From assembly GCA_964545855.1 (NCBI GenBank), contig CAZJHD010000005.1:1-64000 (forward strand): a DNA stretch of 64,000 nt, given 5' to 3'. The notes below the pieces were generated by a model. That model did not search any database. It saw only the letters and a list, made by a program, of their open reading frames with translations, and was not told the DNA's origin. Within the stretch, counting starts at the first letter, position 1, and the number at the start of each line of letters is the position of its first letter. Made by a program: the position numbers and the translations under genes. Shown here in pieces: positions 1 to 8,397 of the stretch. Origin of the DNA: CAZJHD01 sp964545855. Its GTDB lineage: Bacteria; Planctomycetota; UBA1135; JACQFD01.

Positions 1-202
1 CGATCCGTCGCTCCGCGGCGACGAGCAGCAGCGCCGCCGTCGCCGCGACGGCGGCGGTGAGCGGCAGGCACTCGGCGTCGGCGAGGAGCGGCAGGCGCTC
101 GGCCCGCGCCGCCACGACGGCGGACGGGGCGAGGATCGCGACGATCGCGGCCGCGCGGGCCAGCCCCGATCGGGCCGGCGTCGCGGCGCGCACGGCGCTC
201 AT
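1..202 (-). CDS. Membrane protein, partial (N-terminus only)
   Basis: The first 67 codons of a minus-strand gene that runs off the left edge. It starts at ATG 202-200, overlapping the TGA of the FtsQ-like gene as ATGA, so the two are probably translationally coupled. The visible part has two hydrophobic, alanine-rich segments (about residues 13-32 and 48-62) separated by a short polar stretch, consistent with two membrane helices. The usual gene after ftsQ is ftsA, but this start looks nothing like FtsA, a soluble actin-fold protein. No family can be assigned from so little sequence. Confidence 0.55.
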   Translation of the reverse strand, partial: MSAVRAATPARSGLARAAAIVAILAPSAVVAARAERLPLLADAECLPLTAAVAATAALLLVAAERRI

Positions 203-1131
203 CGCGCCGGGGCGGCGGGCTGGATCCAGCGGCCCTGGTCGTCGAAGACGTCCACGTCGTCGTAGCGCAGGTTGACGCAGCCGACGCCCGCGAGGCCGGG
301 CCACTGGCGCGCGACGTGCCCCAGGTTCGCGAACTTCGTCTCGGCCGGGATCTCGCCGAACTTCGTCGTCCGCGGTGCGCGCCCCCACTTGATCCGCGCT
401 CCCGTCGACGTGACGAGGAGGATCTCCGTCTCGCGAGGATCCACGAGACCGCCGGAGTTCGTCACGTCGATCTCCGTCACCTCGATGCCCGGAGCGAACT
501 CGGCGAGACTCTTGAGGGAGAGCGCGACGGAGATGCCGTCGGCGATCGCCTCGTCGTCCCATCGCACGCCCGCCCCCGGCGGCGCACTGCCGGCCGAGCG
601 ACGGGTGACGCGAGGCAGGGCGGCGAGGATCTCGGGTGCGAACGTGCCGCCCGGCAGCACGACGGAGTCTTCGTCGACGAGCCGCTCCAGACCGCCCGTC
701 GCGACGAGGACCACGGGGCGCCGCGGCGTGATCGCGAGACGCAGCGTGCGCGGAAGATGGCGCTCCGCCGCCGAGACGCGACGCACCCAGGGGAGGCTCT
801 CCAGGTCGTCCTCGATCGCCTCCACGGCCGCGTCGTCGAACAGGGAGAAGCGGCCGCTCAGGAGAGGGATCGCCGCAGCCTCGCGGCGCCACTCGTCGGG
901 GACCCAGTCGGGCGACGCCGCGAGCTGCGCGCGCGACGCGTCGACGGTGAACATCGGGAGCCGCGTGCCCGTCGACCTCGCGAAGCGGACGAGGAGACCG
1001 ATGCCGACGGCGAGGAGCGCCACGACGGCGGCGGAGAACCAGGGGAAGGCCTCGCCGCGCCGCCCGGAGCCGACGGTCTCGCGCGCCGCCGTCGGGGCGG
1101 TGGCGCCCGTCCGATCGTCGGCGAGCTCCAT
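199..1131 (-). CDS. ftsQ: FtsQ-like cell-division protein (POTRA domain)
   Basis: A 310-residue protein with a short cytoplasmic tail, one membrane helix at about residues 31-50 and an extracytoplasmic remainder: the bitopic layout of FtsQ/DivIB. After the helix comes a POTRA-like segment with the typical pattern of a short helix, then LPWVRRV and a basic strand ending in an R-RPV motif, followed by a beta-rich domain. In the family it links the FtsBL pair to the rest of the divisome. The start is an ATG at 1131. The gene is coupled by ATGA overlap to the partial membrane gene downstream. No mur or fts neighbours are visible, so the name rests on topology and motif pattern only. Confidence 0.6.
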   Translation of the reverse strand: MELADDRTGATAPTAARETVGSGRRGEAFPWFSAAVVALLAVGIGLLVRFARSTGTRLPMFTVDASRAQLAASPDWVPDEWRREAAAIPLLSGRFSLFDDAAVEAIEDDLESLPWVRRVSAAERHLPRTLRLAITPRRPVVLVATGGLERLVDEDSVVLPGGTFAPEILAALPRVTRRSAGSAPPGAGVRWDDEAIADGISVALSLKSLAEFAPGIEVTEIDVTNSGGLVDPRETEILLVTSTGARIKWGRAPRTTKFGEIPAETKFANLGHVARQWPGLAGVGCVNLRYDDVDVFDDQGRWIQPAAPAR

Positions 1132-1245
1132 TTACTGTTCAGCCGCTGGAGAGGGTCCCACCGGGCGGGAGTGCAGGCGTCGCGCGAGCTCCGGGACCGT
1201 GGCACTCGTCGGGCCCCGGGGATCAGGGCCGGCAGCGTCCCTGCC

Positions 1246-1536
1246 TCAGTTCATCCGGGGGAGCGGCTTCTCCGTCACGAGCGCCGGCCGGCGTTCGGCG
1301 CCGCCGTTCGTCCCCATCGCTCCCGCGACGGGACGAATGGGCCCGAGTCCGCCCTCGGTGTCCTCGACGAAGAGCTCGAGGGAGCAGACGAGGTTCTCGA
1401 GGAGCGCGCGCTCCAGCGGAACGCGCCCTTCTCCGGCGAGATCGAGCTCGTCCTGGAGCATGCGGATGGCGACCTTCACGGACGACAGACGCCGGGAGAT
1501 CGTTCGAGCGAGCGCGACTTCTTGGGGCTTTTCCAT
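1246..1536 (-). CDS. Small hypothetical protein, 96 aa
   Basis: A short minus-strand gene, divergent from the helicase and 114 bp upstream of the ftsQ-like gene. The first 60 residues alternate acidic, basic and leucine residues and should form one or two amphipathic helices; the C-terminal third is glycine- and proline-rich and probably disordered. There is no signal peptide or membrane helix. I do not recognise a family. The codon pattern looks like real coding sequence and no longer frame competes on either strand, but the call is modest. Confidence 0.5.
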   Translation of the reverse strand: MEKPQEVALARTISRRLSSVKVAIRMLQDELDLAGEGRVPLERALLENLVCSLELFVEDTEGGLGPIRPVAGAMGTNGGAERRPALVTEKPLPRMN

Positions 1537-1628
1537 GGCCTATGGGCGATCCGCGAAAGGAGCGCGCGAATCGGCCCGTGGTCTAGCGCGCGCTCGATGC
1601 GTTCGCAACCACGGATTGGGGGTAACGA

Positions 1629-1640
1629 GGGTTCGAACCC
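1629..1640. repeat. 12-bp perfect palindrome in divergent promoter region
   Basis: GGGTTCGAACCC is a perfect palindrome in the 110-bp gap between the divergent small gene (start 1536) and the helicase (start near 1647). It resembles a tRNA T-arm, but no cloverleaf can be built on either strand. It may be an operator. Little more can be said. Confidence 0.35.
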
Positions 1641-1646
1641 CGTATC

Positions 1647-3860
1647 TTGTTGTCCGACGTGCCGAACGAGCCCAGTCCCCGAAGAGGTCGCAAGCCGCCC
1701 TCCCGGCGCCGATCCGGATCGGGCGCACGCTCGAAGAAGCCGGCCGATCGACGACGCTCGAAGAGCGGAGGTGGGAAGAGCGCGCCGACCGGGAAGCGGA
1801 AGCCTCTCGCGCCGCCGCCGCCGCCCGGTCCGCCTCCGGCCGGCACGGATCCTGGATTCGTTCCGGCGCCGCCCCTCGTTCCCGCGCCTCCGCCCCTCGC
1901 CCCCGAGGACGGGCCGACGCGCTTCGGCGCCTACGCCCTGAACGGCTTCCAGCGGCGCGCCGCGGCGGCGATCCACCAACGGCGCTCCGTCGTCGTCGCG
2001 GCGCCGACCGGTGCGGGCAAGACGCTCGTCGCGGAGATCGCCGTCGCCGACACGCTCGCGCGCGGCAAGCGCGTCGTCTACACGTCGCCGATCAAGGCAC
2101 TCTCGAATCAGAAATACCGCGACTTCAAGTCGGCCCCCGGCGCCGAGGTGGGGATCCTCACGGGAGACGTCTCCATCTCTCCCGACGCGCCGCTCCTGAT
2201 CATGACGACGGAGATCCTCCGCAACGAGATCTTCGACGCTCCGCACCGGCTGCACGACGTGGAGGTCGTCGTCTTCGACGAGATCCACTACCTCGACGAC
2301 CCCGAGCGCGGGACCGTGTGGGAGGAGACGATCCTCTTCGTCCCGCCGTCGATCCGCTTCGTCGCGCTCTCGGCGACGATCCCGAACCTCGACCAGTTCG
2401 TCGGCTGGCTGCGCTCGGTGCACGCGCACCCCGTCGAGCAGATCGAGTCGTCGGCCCGCCCGGTGCCGCTGCACCACTTCGGCTTCCATCCCGCCGTCGG
2501 CCCCTTCGAGGCACGCGACGTGGAGAGGGCGCGGCGCCGCGTCGGGCGCCGGCGCGGAAGCCGTCTCGACCCCGACCTCGCGCGCACGCTCCTCGACGGG
2601 CTCCATCACGAGCGCCAGCTCCCCGTGCTCTGGTTCTGCTTCAGCCGCAAGGAGTGCGAGCGCCGCGCGCGGCGCAACTCCTGGCGCACCTTCCTCGATC
2701 GGACGGAACGCGCGCGCATGGAGTCGCTCTTCGACGCGTCCTGCACCGCGTTCCGGCAGAGCCTCACGGGCGATCTCGTGGAGCTCCGCAACCTCGCGAT
2801 CCGCGGGATCGGCTACCACCACGCGGGGATGCTCCCGATCCACAAGGAGATCGTCGAGCGGCTCTTCACGTCGGGTCTCCTGCGGCTCCTCTTCACGACG
2901 GAGACCTTCGCCATGGGCGTGAACATGCCGGCGAAGACGGTCGTGTTCGACTCGCTTCGGAAGTTCGACGGCGTCGGCTTCGACTGGCTGCGCACGCGCG
3001 ACTACCTGCAGATGGCGGGCCGCGCGGGGCGCCAGGGGATCGACGAGGAAGGGCTCGTCGTGAGCGTGCTCGACACGGAAGACCTCCACGAGGCGCCCCT
3101 CGAGCGGATCGTCTTCGGAGAAGTGGAGCCCGTGCGCTCCCGCTTCAACCTCGCCTACGCGACGCTCCTGCGCCTGACGGAGCACCTGGGCGACCGGATC
3201 GAGGAGGCGTGGGAGCGGTCGTTCAACCGGTGGCAGTTCGAGTACGGCTCTCCCGAGAGCCGCGAGCGCAATCGCGAGCGCCACCTGGAGATCCTGCGTC
3301 GCAAGCTGCAGTTCCTCCGCGAGACGGGCTACCTCGACGAGCGCGGCCTCACGGACCGCGGGCGCGTCGCCTCACGCCTCTCGGCCTACGAGGTGCAGTT
3401 CACGGAGTGCCTCTTCCGCGGCGTCTTCGAGGAGGCGACGCCGCGCGACCTCGCGGCCGCCTTCGTGAGCATCGTGTTCGAGGAGCGCAGGAACGAGCAG
3501 GCCGATCCGCAGGTGCCGCAGTCGTTCCTCGCGACGAAGCGAGGCGTCGCGGAGTCCGTGAAGCAGCTGAAGAAGGCCGAGGCGCGGCTGCGCCTCCCCG
3601 ACGAGATCAAGACGCCGGACTTCTCGCTCACGGGCGCGACCCTCGCCTGGTGCGACGGCGATCCGATGGACGCGCTGGAACGGCACACGATGAGCTCCCC
3701 GGGGGATCTCGTGCGGGTCTTCCGCACGGCGATCCAGTGCCTCCGCCAGATGCGACAAGTCCTCTCGCCTTCCTACGCACTTCGGGCGAAGCTGGACGAA
3801 GCGCTCCAGATCCTCAATCGTGACGAGGTGGACGCGCGTCTGCAGCTCGAGCTCGGCTGA
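1647..3860 (+). CDS. Ski2-like DEAD/DEAH-box helicase
   Basis: A superfamily 2 helicase of 737 residues that would unwind RNA or DNA using ATP. Visible motifs: Walker A APTGAGKT (about 119-126), Ia-like TSPIKAL (146-152), motif II DEIH (211-214), motif III SAT (242-244), and QMAGRAGRQG as motif VI (455-464). The IKALSNQK and MAGRAGR forms are typical of the Ski2/Mtr4/Lhr branch rather than DEAD-box RNA helicases. A C-terminal helical domain follows the core. The first 90 residues are basic then proline-rich and look disordered. The TTG at 1647 is the first in-frame start; GTG at 1659 is an alternative. The gene is monocistronic or leads into the next gene 39 bp downstream. Confidence 0.88.
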   Translation: MLSDVPNEPSPRRGRKPPSRRRSGSGARSKKPADRRRSKSGGGKSAPTGKRKPLAPPPPPGPPPAGTDPGFVPAPPLVPAPPPLAPEDGPTRFGAYALNGFQRRAAAAIHQRRSVVVAAPTGAGKTLVAEIAVADTLARGKRVVYTSPIKALSNQKYRDFKSAPGAEVGILTGDVSISPDAPLLIMTTEILRNEIFDAPHRLHDVEVVVFDEIHYLDDPERGTVWEETILFVPPSIRFVALSATIPNLDQFVGWLRSVHAHPVEQIESSARPVPLHHFGFHPAVGPFEARDVERARRRVGRRRGSRLDPDLARTLLDGLHHERQLPVLWFCFSRKECERRARRNSWRTFLDRTERARMESLFDASCTAFRQSLTGDLVELRNLAIRGIGYHHAGMLPIHKEIVERLFTSGLLRLLFTTETFAMGVNMPAKTVVFDSLRKFDGVGFDWLRTRDYLQMAGRAGRQGIDEEGLVVSVLDTEDLHEAPLERIVFGEVEPVRSRFNLAYATLLRLTEHLGDRIEEAWERSFNRWQFEYGSPESRERNRERHLEILRRKLQFLRETGYLDERGLTDRGRVASRLSAYEVQFTECLFRGVFEEATPRDLAAAFVSIVFEERRNEQADPQVPQSFLATKRGVAESVKQLKKAEARLRLPDEIKTPDFSLTGATLAWCDGDPMDALERHTMSSPGDLVRVFRTAIQCLRQMRQVLSPSYALRAKLDEALQILNRDEVDARLQLELG

Positions 3861-3899
3861 CCCCGGGCCGAGCATCTCCGTTCCGACTTGGAGGTCTCC

Positions 3900-4661
3900 A
3901 TGCGCCATCCCATCCTCGCCGTCGTCTCCCTCGCCCTCCTCGCGAGCGCGGCACCCGCCCAGAAGCCGACGGAATTCACGGTCGAGACGGACGACGGCTA
4001 CGTCCTGAAGGGCGAGCTGCAGCTCCCGCGCCTCAGGAAGGACGAGAAGGCGCCGCTCGCGTTCTTCATCCACGATGCCGAGGGCAAGCGGGACACCTTC
4101 GCGGAGGTGGCCCGGCGCTTCACGCAGTCGGGTTTCGCGTCGGTCCTGTTCGACCTGCGGGGACACGGCGACAGCGCGAAGAAGACCGACGGCCGCAAGG
4201 TGGAGCTGGACGAAGACCTCTGGAAGCTCTGCCGGCGCGACGTGTCGGCCGTGCTCCGGTGGTGCGCCGAGCAGCCCTCGATCGACATGGGCAACATCGC
4301 GATCGTCGGCGCCGGGTTCGGCGCGACGCAGGCGCTGAAGGCGGCCTCCACGGACGCCGCCATGAAGGCCGTCGTCGTGCTCTCGCCCTACCTCTCCGAT
4401 CCGAAGAGCAAGGACGACAACGCGAAGTACGTCGAGCGGATCGGCGAGCGCGCGCTCCTCTTCATCACGGGGCGGTTCGAGGAGGACAAGAAGAACACCG
4501 AGAACCTCGAGTACTACGCCAAGGCGAAGGGCACGAAGCCCGAGCTGAAGAGCGTCCCCTCCGACTACCGCGGCGCCGACCTCCTCACGGCGCGCAGCTC
4601 CCTCGCCGGGGAGATCGTCGCCTGGGTGAAGAAGAACGGGATCGATCCGAAGAAGCGCTGA
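3900..4661 (+). CDS. Secreted alpha/beta-hydrolase-fold protein, catalytic residues apparently lost
   Basis: A 253-residue protein with a cleavable signal peptide (hydrophobic residues about 5-18, then APAQK). The start is ATG 3900, preceded by GGAGG at 3890. The fold is a dienelactone-hydrolase-type alpha/beta hydrolase: FFIHDAEGK after strand 3, FDLRGHGDS at the oxyanion region, and the nucleophile elbow at about 137-141. The elbow reads GAGFG, so glycine 139 (codon GGG) replaces the usual serine of GxSxG. The expected C-terminal histidine motif reads DYRGADLL, without histidine. Family knowledge says the fold is usually an esterase; the inference here is a pseudoenzyme with a binding or structural role. 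Confidence 0.75.
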   Translation: MRHPILAVVSLALLASAAPAQKPTEFTVETDDGYVLKGELQLPRLRKDEKAPLAFFIHDAEGKRDTFAEVARRFTQSGFASVLFDLRGHGDSAKKTDGRKVELDEDLWKLCRRDVSAVLRWCAEQPSIDMGNIAIVGAGFGATQALKAASTDAAMKAVVVLSPYLSDPKSKDDNAKYVERIGERALLFITGRFEEDKKNTENLEYYAKAKGTKPELKSVPSDYRGADLLTARSSLAGEIVAWVKKNGIDPKKR

Positions 4662-4750
4662 TCCGGCGGCCCGCGGCCCCGCGTGCGTGGACAGCCTCCC
4701 GGCGAGGCTCCATGCTGGTCGGTTCCCCCCGACTCCTCGGAGAATCGCCC

Positions 4751-6094
4751 ATGGCCGGATCGGTCGAAGCGTTCATGAGCACCCTCGTCGCCCGGAACCC
4801 GGGCGAGGTCGAGTTCCACCAAGCAGCTCACGAAGTGATCGCGTCGATCTGGCCCGCGATCGAGAGGCGCAAGGAGTACCGCGAGGCGAACATCCTCGAG
4901 CGGTTCGTGGAGCCGGAGCGCGTCGTGCAGTTCCGCGTGCCGTGGGTCGACGACGGGAAGCAGGTGCAGGTGCACCGCGGCTATCGCGTCGAGTTCTCGA
5001 GCGCCATCGGCCCCTACAAGGGAGGGCTGCGCTTCCGCGACTCGGTGAACCTGAGCGTGCTGAAGTTCCTGGGCTTCGAGCAGGTCATCAAGAACAGCCT
5101 CACGACGCTCCCGCTCGGCGGCGGCAAGGGAGGATCGAACTTCGACCCGCGGGGCAAGAGCGATGGCGAGGTCATGCGCTTCTGCCAGTCGTTCATGAGC
5201 GAGCTCTTCCGCCACATCGGCGCCGACACGGACGTTCCGGCGGGCGACATCGGCGTCGGAGGCCGGGAGATCGGCTTCCTCTTCGGGCAGTACAAGCGGC
5301 TGCGGAACGCCTTCGAGGGATCGATCACCGGCAAGGGCGTCGAGTGGGGCGGGAGCCACCTGCGTCCCGAGGCGACGGGATTCGGCTGCGTCTACTTCGT
5401 GGAGCAGATGCTGAAGACGCGCCACGACAACCTCGAGGGCAAGCGCGTCGTGATCTCCGGCTCGGGCAACGTGTCCCAGTACGCCGCGCGGAAGTGCATG
5501 GACCTCGGCGCGAAGGTGATCGCGCTCTCCGACTCCGACGGCTTCGTCGTCGATCCCGACGGTCTCGACGAGGCGAAGTGGCGCTACGTGATCGAGCTGA
5601 AGCAGGTGCGGCGAGGGCGCATCCAGGAGTACGCCAAGAAGTTCAAGGGCGCGAAGTACCAGAAGGGCGGCGGCATCTGGTCGACGCCGTGCGACGTGGC
5701 GCTCCCCTGCGCGACGCAGAACGAGCTGGCCGAGGCCGACGCGAAGACGCTCGTGAAGAACAAGTGCGTCTGCGTCGCCGAGGGCGCGAACATGCCGACG
5801 ACGCCCGGAGCCGTCGACGTGCTGCAAGGCGCGAACGTGCTCTTCGCGCCGGGCAAGGCCTCGAACGCGGGCGGAGTCGCCGTCTCCGGACTCGAGATGT
5901 CCCAGAACGGTCAGCGCACGACGTGGGCGCCCGAGATGGTGGACGATCGACTGCGATCGATCATGGCGGCGATCCACGAGGCCTGCGTCACGACGGCGAA
6001 GGAGTTCGACGACCCGGGGAACTACGTCCTCGGCGCGAACGTCGCCGGGTTCCGCAAGGTCGCGAACGCGATGCTCGATCAGGGCGTGGTGTAG
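4751..6094 (+). CDS. gdhA: Glutamate dehydrogenase, hexameric class I (probably NADP-specific)
   Basis: Interconverts glutamate with 2-oxoglutarate plus ammonia, linking nitrogen assimilation to the TCA cycle in the cytoplasm. The 447-residue length is right for the small hexameric class. Visible: PYKGGLRF (88-95), the glycine-rich substrate loop PLGGGKGG with catalytic-region lysine (121-128), PAGDIGVGGREIG (163-175), and the Rossmann motif SGSGNV (236-241). The C-terminal half keeps EGANMPTTP and GKASNAGGV. The ATG at 4751 is chosen because family alignment begins here; CGGAG lies about 10 bp upstream. The coenzyme assignment is inferred from similarity, not from a decisive residue. Confidence 0.95.
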   Translation: MAGSVEAFMSTLVARNPGEVEFHQAAHEVIASIWPAIERRKEYREANILERFVEPERVVQFRVPWVDDGKQVQVHRGYRVEFSSAIGPYKGGLRFRDSVNLSVLKFLGFEQVIKNSLTTLPLGGGKGGSNFDPRGKSDGEVMRFCQSFMSELFRHIGADTDVPAGDIGVGGREIGFLFGQYKRLRNAFEGSITGKGVEWGGSHLRPEATGFGCVYFVEQMLKTRHDNLEGKRVVISGSGNVSQYAARKCMDLGAKVIALSDSDGFVVDPDGLDEAKWRYVIELKQVRRGRIQEYAKKFKGAKYQKGGGIWSTPCDVALPCATQNELAEADAKTLVKNKCVCVAEGANMPTTPGAVDVLQGANVLFAPGKASNAGGVAVSGLEMSQNGQRTTWAPEMVDDRLRSIMAAIHEACVTTAKEFDDPGNYVLGANVAGFRKVANAMLDQGVV

Positions 6095-6118
6095 CGAGGC
6101 GGCGCGCGGCGCGCCCGA

Positions 6119-7015
6119 TCACCACGCCTGCTTCAGGCAGAAGACCGAGCCGCCGGACTTCCGGAACTCGCCCGTCTCGAGGGGCACCGGCACGAGCCCC
6201 TCGGAACGGAGCCACGCCTCCGTGCGCGTGCAGCCGGACTCCATGAGCACGTGCTTCCCGTCGGGGCAGTGCGCGTTCGCGGCGAAGCGCGCCGCCTCCT
6301 CCGGCGGCACCTCGAAGGCGCGCGGGAAGGCGGTGCGCACGAGGCGCCAGCCCTCCTCGTCGAAGCCGCTCCGGACGACGAGCGCTCGCGTCTCGTCGAG
6401 CGGCGCGAGCGCCGTGTCGAGGTGGTAGTAGCGATCGTCGGCGAGCCCGTACACGAGCACGTCGAGGTCGGGATGCGCGTCGGCGAGCGCCCGCCAGGCC
6501 GACCGCTCCGTGCGCGCGCCGGCGCCGGCATGGAGCAGGAATCGGCCCGGGTGGAGCAGGCCGTCGCCGGTGCCCTCGAAGCGCGCGACGCGCGGCGGCA
6601 TCTCGCGCACCGTGAGCCCCTGCGCCTCCGCGAAGGCGCGATGGGCCGCGACCTCGCCCGCGCGCGAGGCATGCGCCATCCGCGCGAGCCACATCTCGTG
6701 CGATCCGTCCGGCAGGGGAAGGATCATCGACGGATTCGCCGTGAAGCAGAAATCCGGGAGGCCCGGCGGCGCCGGAAGCACCTCGACGGCGACGCCGATC
6801 CGGCGGTAGGCGTCGCGCAGCGCCTCCCACTCGCGCCGCGCTCTCGCGCGATCGACCGTGCAGAGTGCCCCCGTCGACTCCCGCATGTGTGGGTTGATCG
6901 CCTCGACCACGTCGAAGGCGGCGGGGTCGCCGAGGAAGACGCGGCGCAGGCGCTCGACGCGCGGAAGGTCGCCAGGGCGCCGCGACCAGTCGGAAGCTCG
7001 CTCGAAGAGAGGCAT
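6119..7015 (-). CDS. Amidinotransferase/dimethylargininase-fold enzyme
   Basis: A 298-residue member of the guanidine-modifying superfamily (arginine deiminase, DDAH, amidinotransferase). Visible in order: a substrate-loop region PDFCFTANPS, the EGTGDGL motif, HLD in YYHLDTAL (the catalytic histidine) and the catalytic cysteine near the end in SGGSVFCLK. DDAH and related single-domain enzymes have about this length and order. The reaction is probably hydrolysis of a guanidino compound such as dimethylarginine or arginine, but the exact substrate cannot be read. It is convergent with gdhA, 24 bp away, and its upstream region holds the large palindrome. Confidence 0.82.
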   Translation of the reverse strand: MPLFERASDWSRRPGDLPRVERLRRVFLGDPAAFDVVEAINPHMRESTGALCTVDRARARREWEALRDAYRRIGVAVEVLPAPPGLPDFCFTANPSMILPLPDGSHEMWLARMAHASRAGEVAAHRAFAEAQGLTVREMPPRVARFEGTGDGLLHPGRFLLHAGAGARTERSAWRALADAHPDLDVLVYGLADDRYYHLDTALAPLDETRALVVRSGFDEEGWRLVRTAFPRAFEVPPEEAARFAANAHCPDGKHVLMESGCTRTEAWLRSEGLVPVPLETGEFRKSGGSVFCLKQAW

Positions 7016-7019
7016 GGAA

Positions 7020-7123
7020 ACCCGGGAATGGGGTCAGACCCCTTTCTCTCTCCTCTCCCTCCCGCGCCGCGTGCGGCGCGTGAGGGAGAGGAGAGAGAAA
7101 GGGGTCTGACCCCATTCCCGGGT
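7020..7123. repeat. 104-bp near-perfect inverted repeat (long hairpin)
   Basis: Positions 7020-7061 and 7082-7123 are perfect reverse complements; the inner 7063-7069 and 7074-7080 pair again around the 4-nt loop CGTG. Only 7062/7081 mismatch, so about 49 base pairs form one hairpin. The arms contain GGGGTCAGACCCC, itself nearly palindromic, next to a CT-rich block. It lies between dinB and the amidinotransferase gene, both on the minus strand. It has no U-tract, so it is not a plain terminator. The form recalls REP/MITE-like dispersed palindromes. No transposase is nearby and I see no second copy here. Confidence 0.9.
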
Positions 7124-7178
7124 GCAAGGGCTCGACGCGCGAGAAGGAAAACCGAACGGAATCTTCCTGCCCGTTCCC

Positions 7179-8366
7179 TCAGCGGCCCTCTCCGTCGATC
7201 GGGCCTCCTGCCCTCCGGATCGCCCCCTTCCCGAACTTCCCGCGGATCGCGTCGATGGCGCCGAGGACGCGCTCCGCGCGCTGGGAAGTCTCCGGACTCT
7301 CGAAGAGACCGCGCTGCACGGCGGCGGGCCCCTCCAGCAGATCGCCCACGGTCACGCCGACGAGGCGGACAGGGGTTCCCGGCGCGCGCGCCGCGCCGAG
7401 GAGCGCCGCCGCGACGCGGTAGATCACGAGGTCGTCGTGCGTCGGCCGCTCGAGCGCGCGCTGCCGCGAGACGGTCTCGAAGGGCGGGAACCGCAGCTTC
7501 AGCCGCACGACGGAGCCACGGAGCCCCGCTCGCCGCAGCCGCGACCCCACGCTCTCGCAGAGCTGCAGCAGGATCGAGTCGAGACGCACGTCGTCCACGA
7601 CGTCGTCGCCGAAGGTCGTCTCGCGGCCGATCGACTTCGCGTCGCGGTCGGGCTCGACGTCCCGAGCATCGTCGCCGCGGCAGAGCGCGAAGTAGTGGGC
7701 GCCGCCCGCCTCGCCGAAGGCGCGCACGAGCGCCGCCCGGTCGAGCCTCTGCACGTCGCCGATCGTGCGGAGCCCGAGCGCGGCGAAGGTCCGCTGCGAC
7801 ACCTTCCCGGCGCCCCACAGACGCGCCACGGGGAGCGGCGCCAGGAACTCCGGCTCGCCGCCGGGAGGCACCACCACGATCCCGCGGGGCTTGCGCAGGT
7901 CGGAGGCCACCTTCGCGACGAACTTGCAGGCCGCGACGCCGACGGAGACGCCGAGGCCCGTCTCCGCGAAGACGCGCTCCTGGATCCTCCGCGCGATCGC
8001 CTCGCCGCCGCCGAGGAGCAGCTCGCTCGCCGTCACGTCGAGGAAGGCCTCGTCGAGGGAGAGCCCTTCGACGAGCGGCGTCATCGACTCGAAGACTTCG
8101 AAGACCTGCCGCGAGACGCCGGCGTAGACCTCCATGCGCGGCGCGACCCAGATGCCCGCGGGGCAGAGGCGCTTCGCGACGGAGCTCGGCATCGCGGAGT
8201 GCACCCCGAACTTCCGCGCTTCGTAGCTCGCCGTCGAGACGACCCCGCGCTTCCCCGCGTGCCCGACGATCACGGGCCTCCCGCGCAGCTCCGGGCGATC
8301 GCGCTGCTCGATGGCCGCATAGAACGCGTCCATGTCGCAGTGGAGGATCGTGCGGGGCGCGCTCAT
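7179..8366 (-). CDS. dinB: DNA polymerase IV (Y-family)
   Basis: A 395-residue translesion polymerase. Visible: palm motif HCDMDAFYAAIEQRD at residues 9-23 with the first metal-binding aspartate, YEARKFGVHSAM, and SLDEAFLDVT with the second acidic pair. A helix-hairpin-helix thumb (GLRTIGDV) and the little finger with RLKLRF follow. The start ATG 8366 puts the catalytic aspartate at the usual distance. It extends lesion-stalled primers at the cost of accuracy and is often damage-inducible, but I see no clear LexA box upstream. The C-terminal tail after QRAERVL is short and basic. Confidence 0.95.
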   Translation of the reverse strand: MSAPRTILHCDMDAFYAAIEQRDRPELRGRPVIVGHAGKRGVVSTASYEARKFGVHSAMPSSVAKRLCPAGIWVAPRMEVYAGVSRQVFEVFESMTPLVEGLSLDEAFLDVTASELLLGGGEAIARRIQERVFAETGLGVSVGVAACKFVAKVASDLRKPRGIVVVPPGGEPEFLAPLPVARLWGAGKVSQRTFAALGLRTIGDVQRLDRAALVRAFGEAGGAHYFALCRGDDARDVEPDRDAKSIGRETTFGDDVVDDVRLDSILLQLCESVGSRLRRAGLRGSVVRLKLRFPPFETVSRQRALERPTHDDLVIYRVAAALLGAARAPGTPVRLVGVTVGDLLEGPAAVQRGLFESPETSQRAERVLGAIDAIRGKFGKGAIRRAGGPIDGEGR

Positions 8367-8397
8367 CGGCCTCCGGCCGCGCGCGGTGTGGCGCGCC

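Noticed and set aside
1600..1690. Possible tRNA around a GTTCGAAC T-loop-like sequence
   Set aside because: A T-arm can be drawn on the minus strand, but no matching acceptor, anticodon or D arm exists; position 33 would not be T.
272..3823. Long open frame of over 1100 codons on the plus strand
   Set aside because: It runs across the ftsQ-like gene and in another frame through the helicase; arginine-rich, repetitive translation is typical of GC-rich out-of-frame reading.
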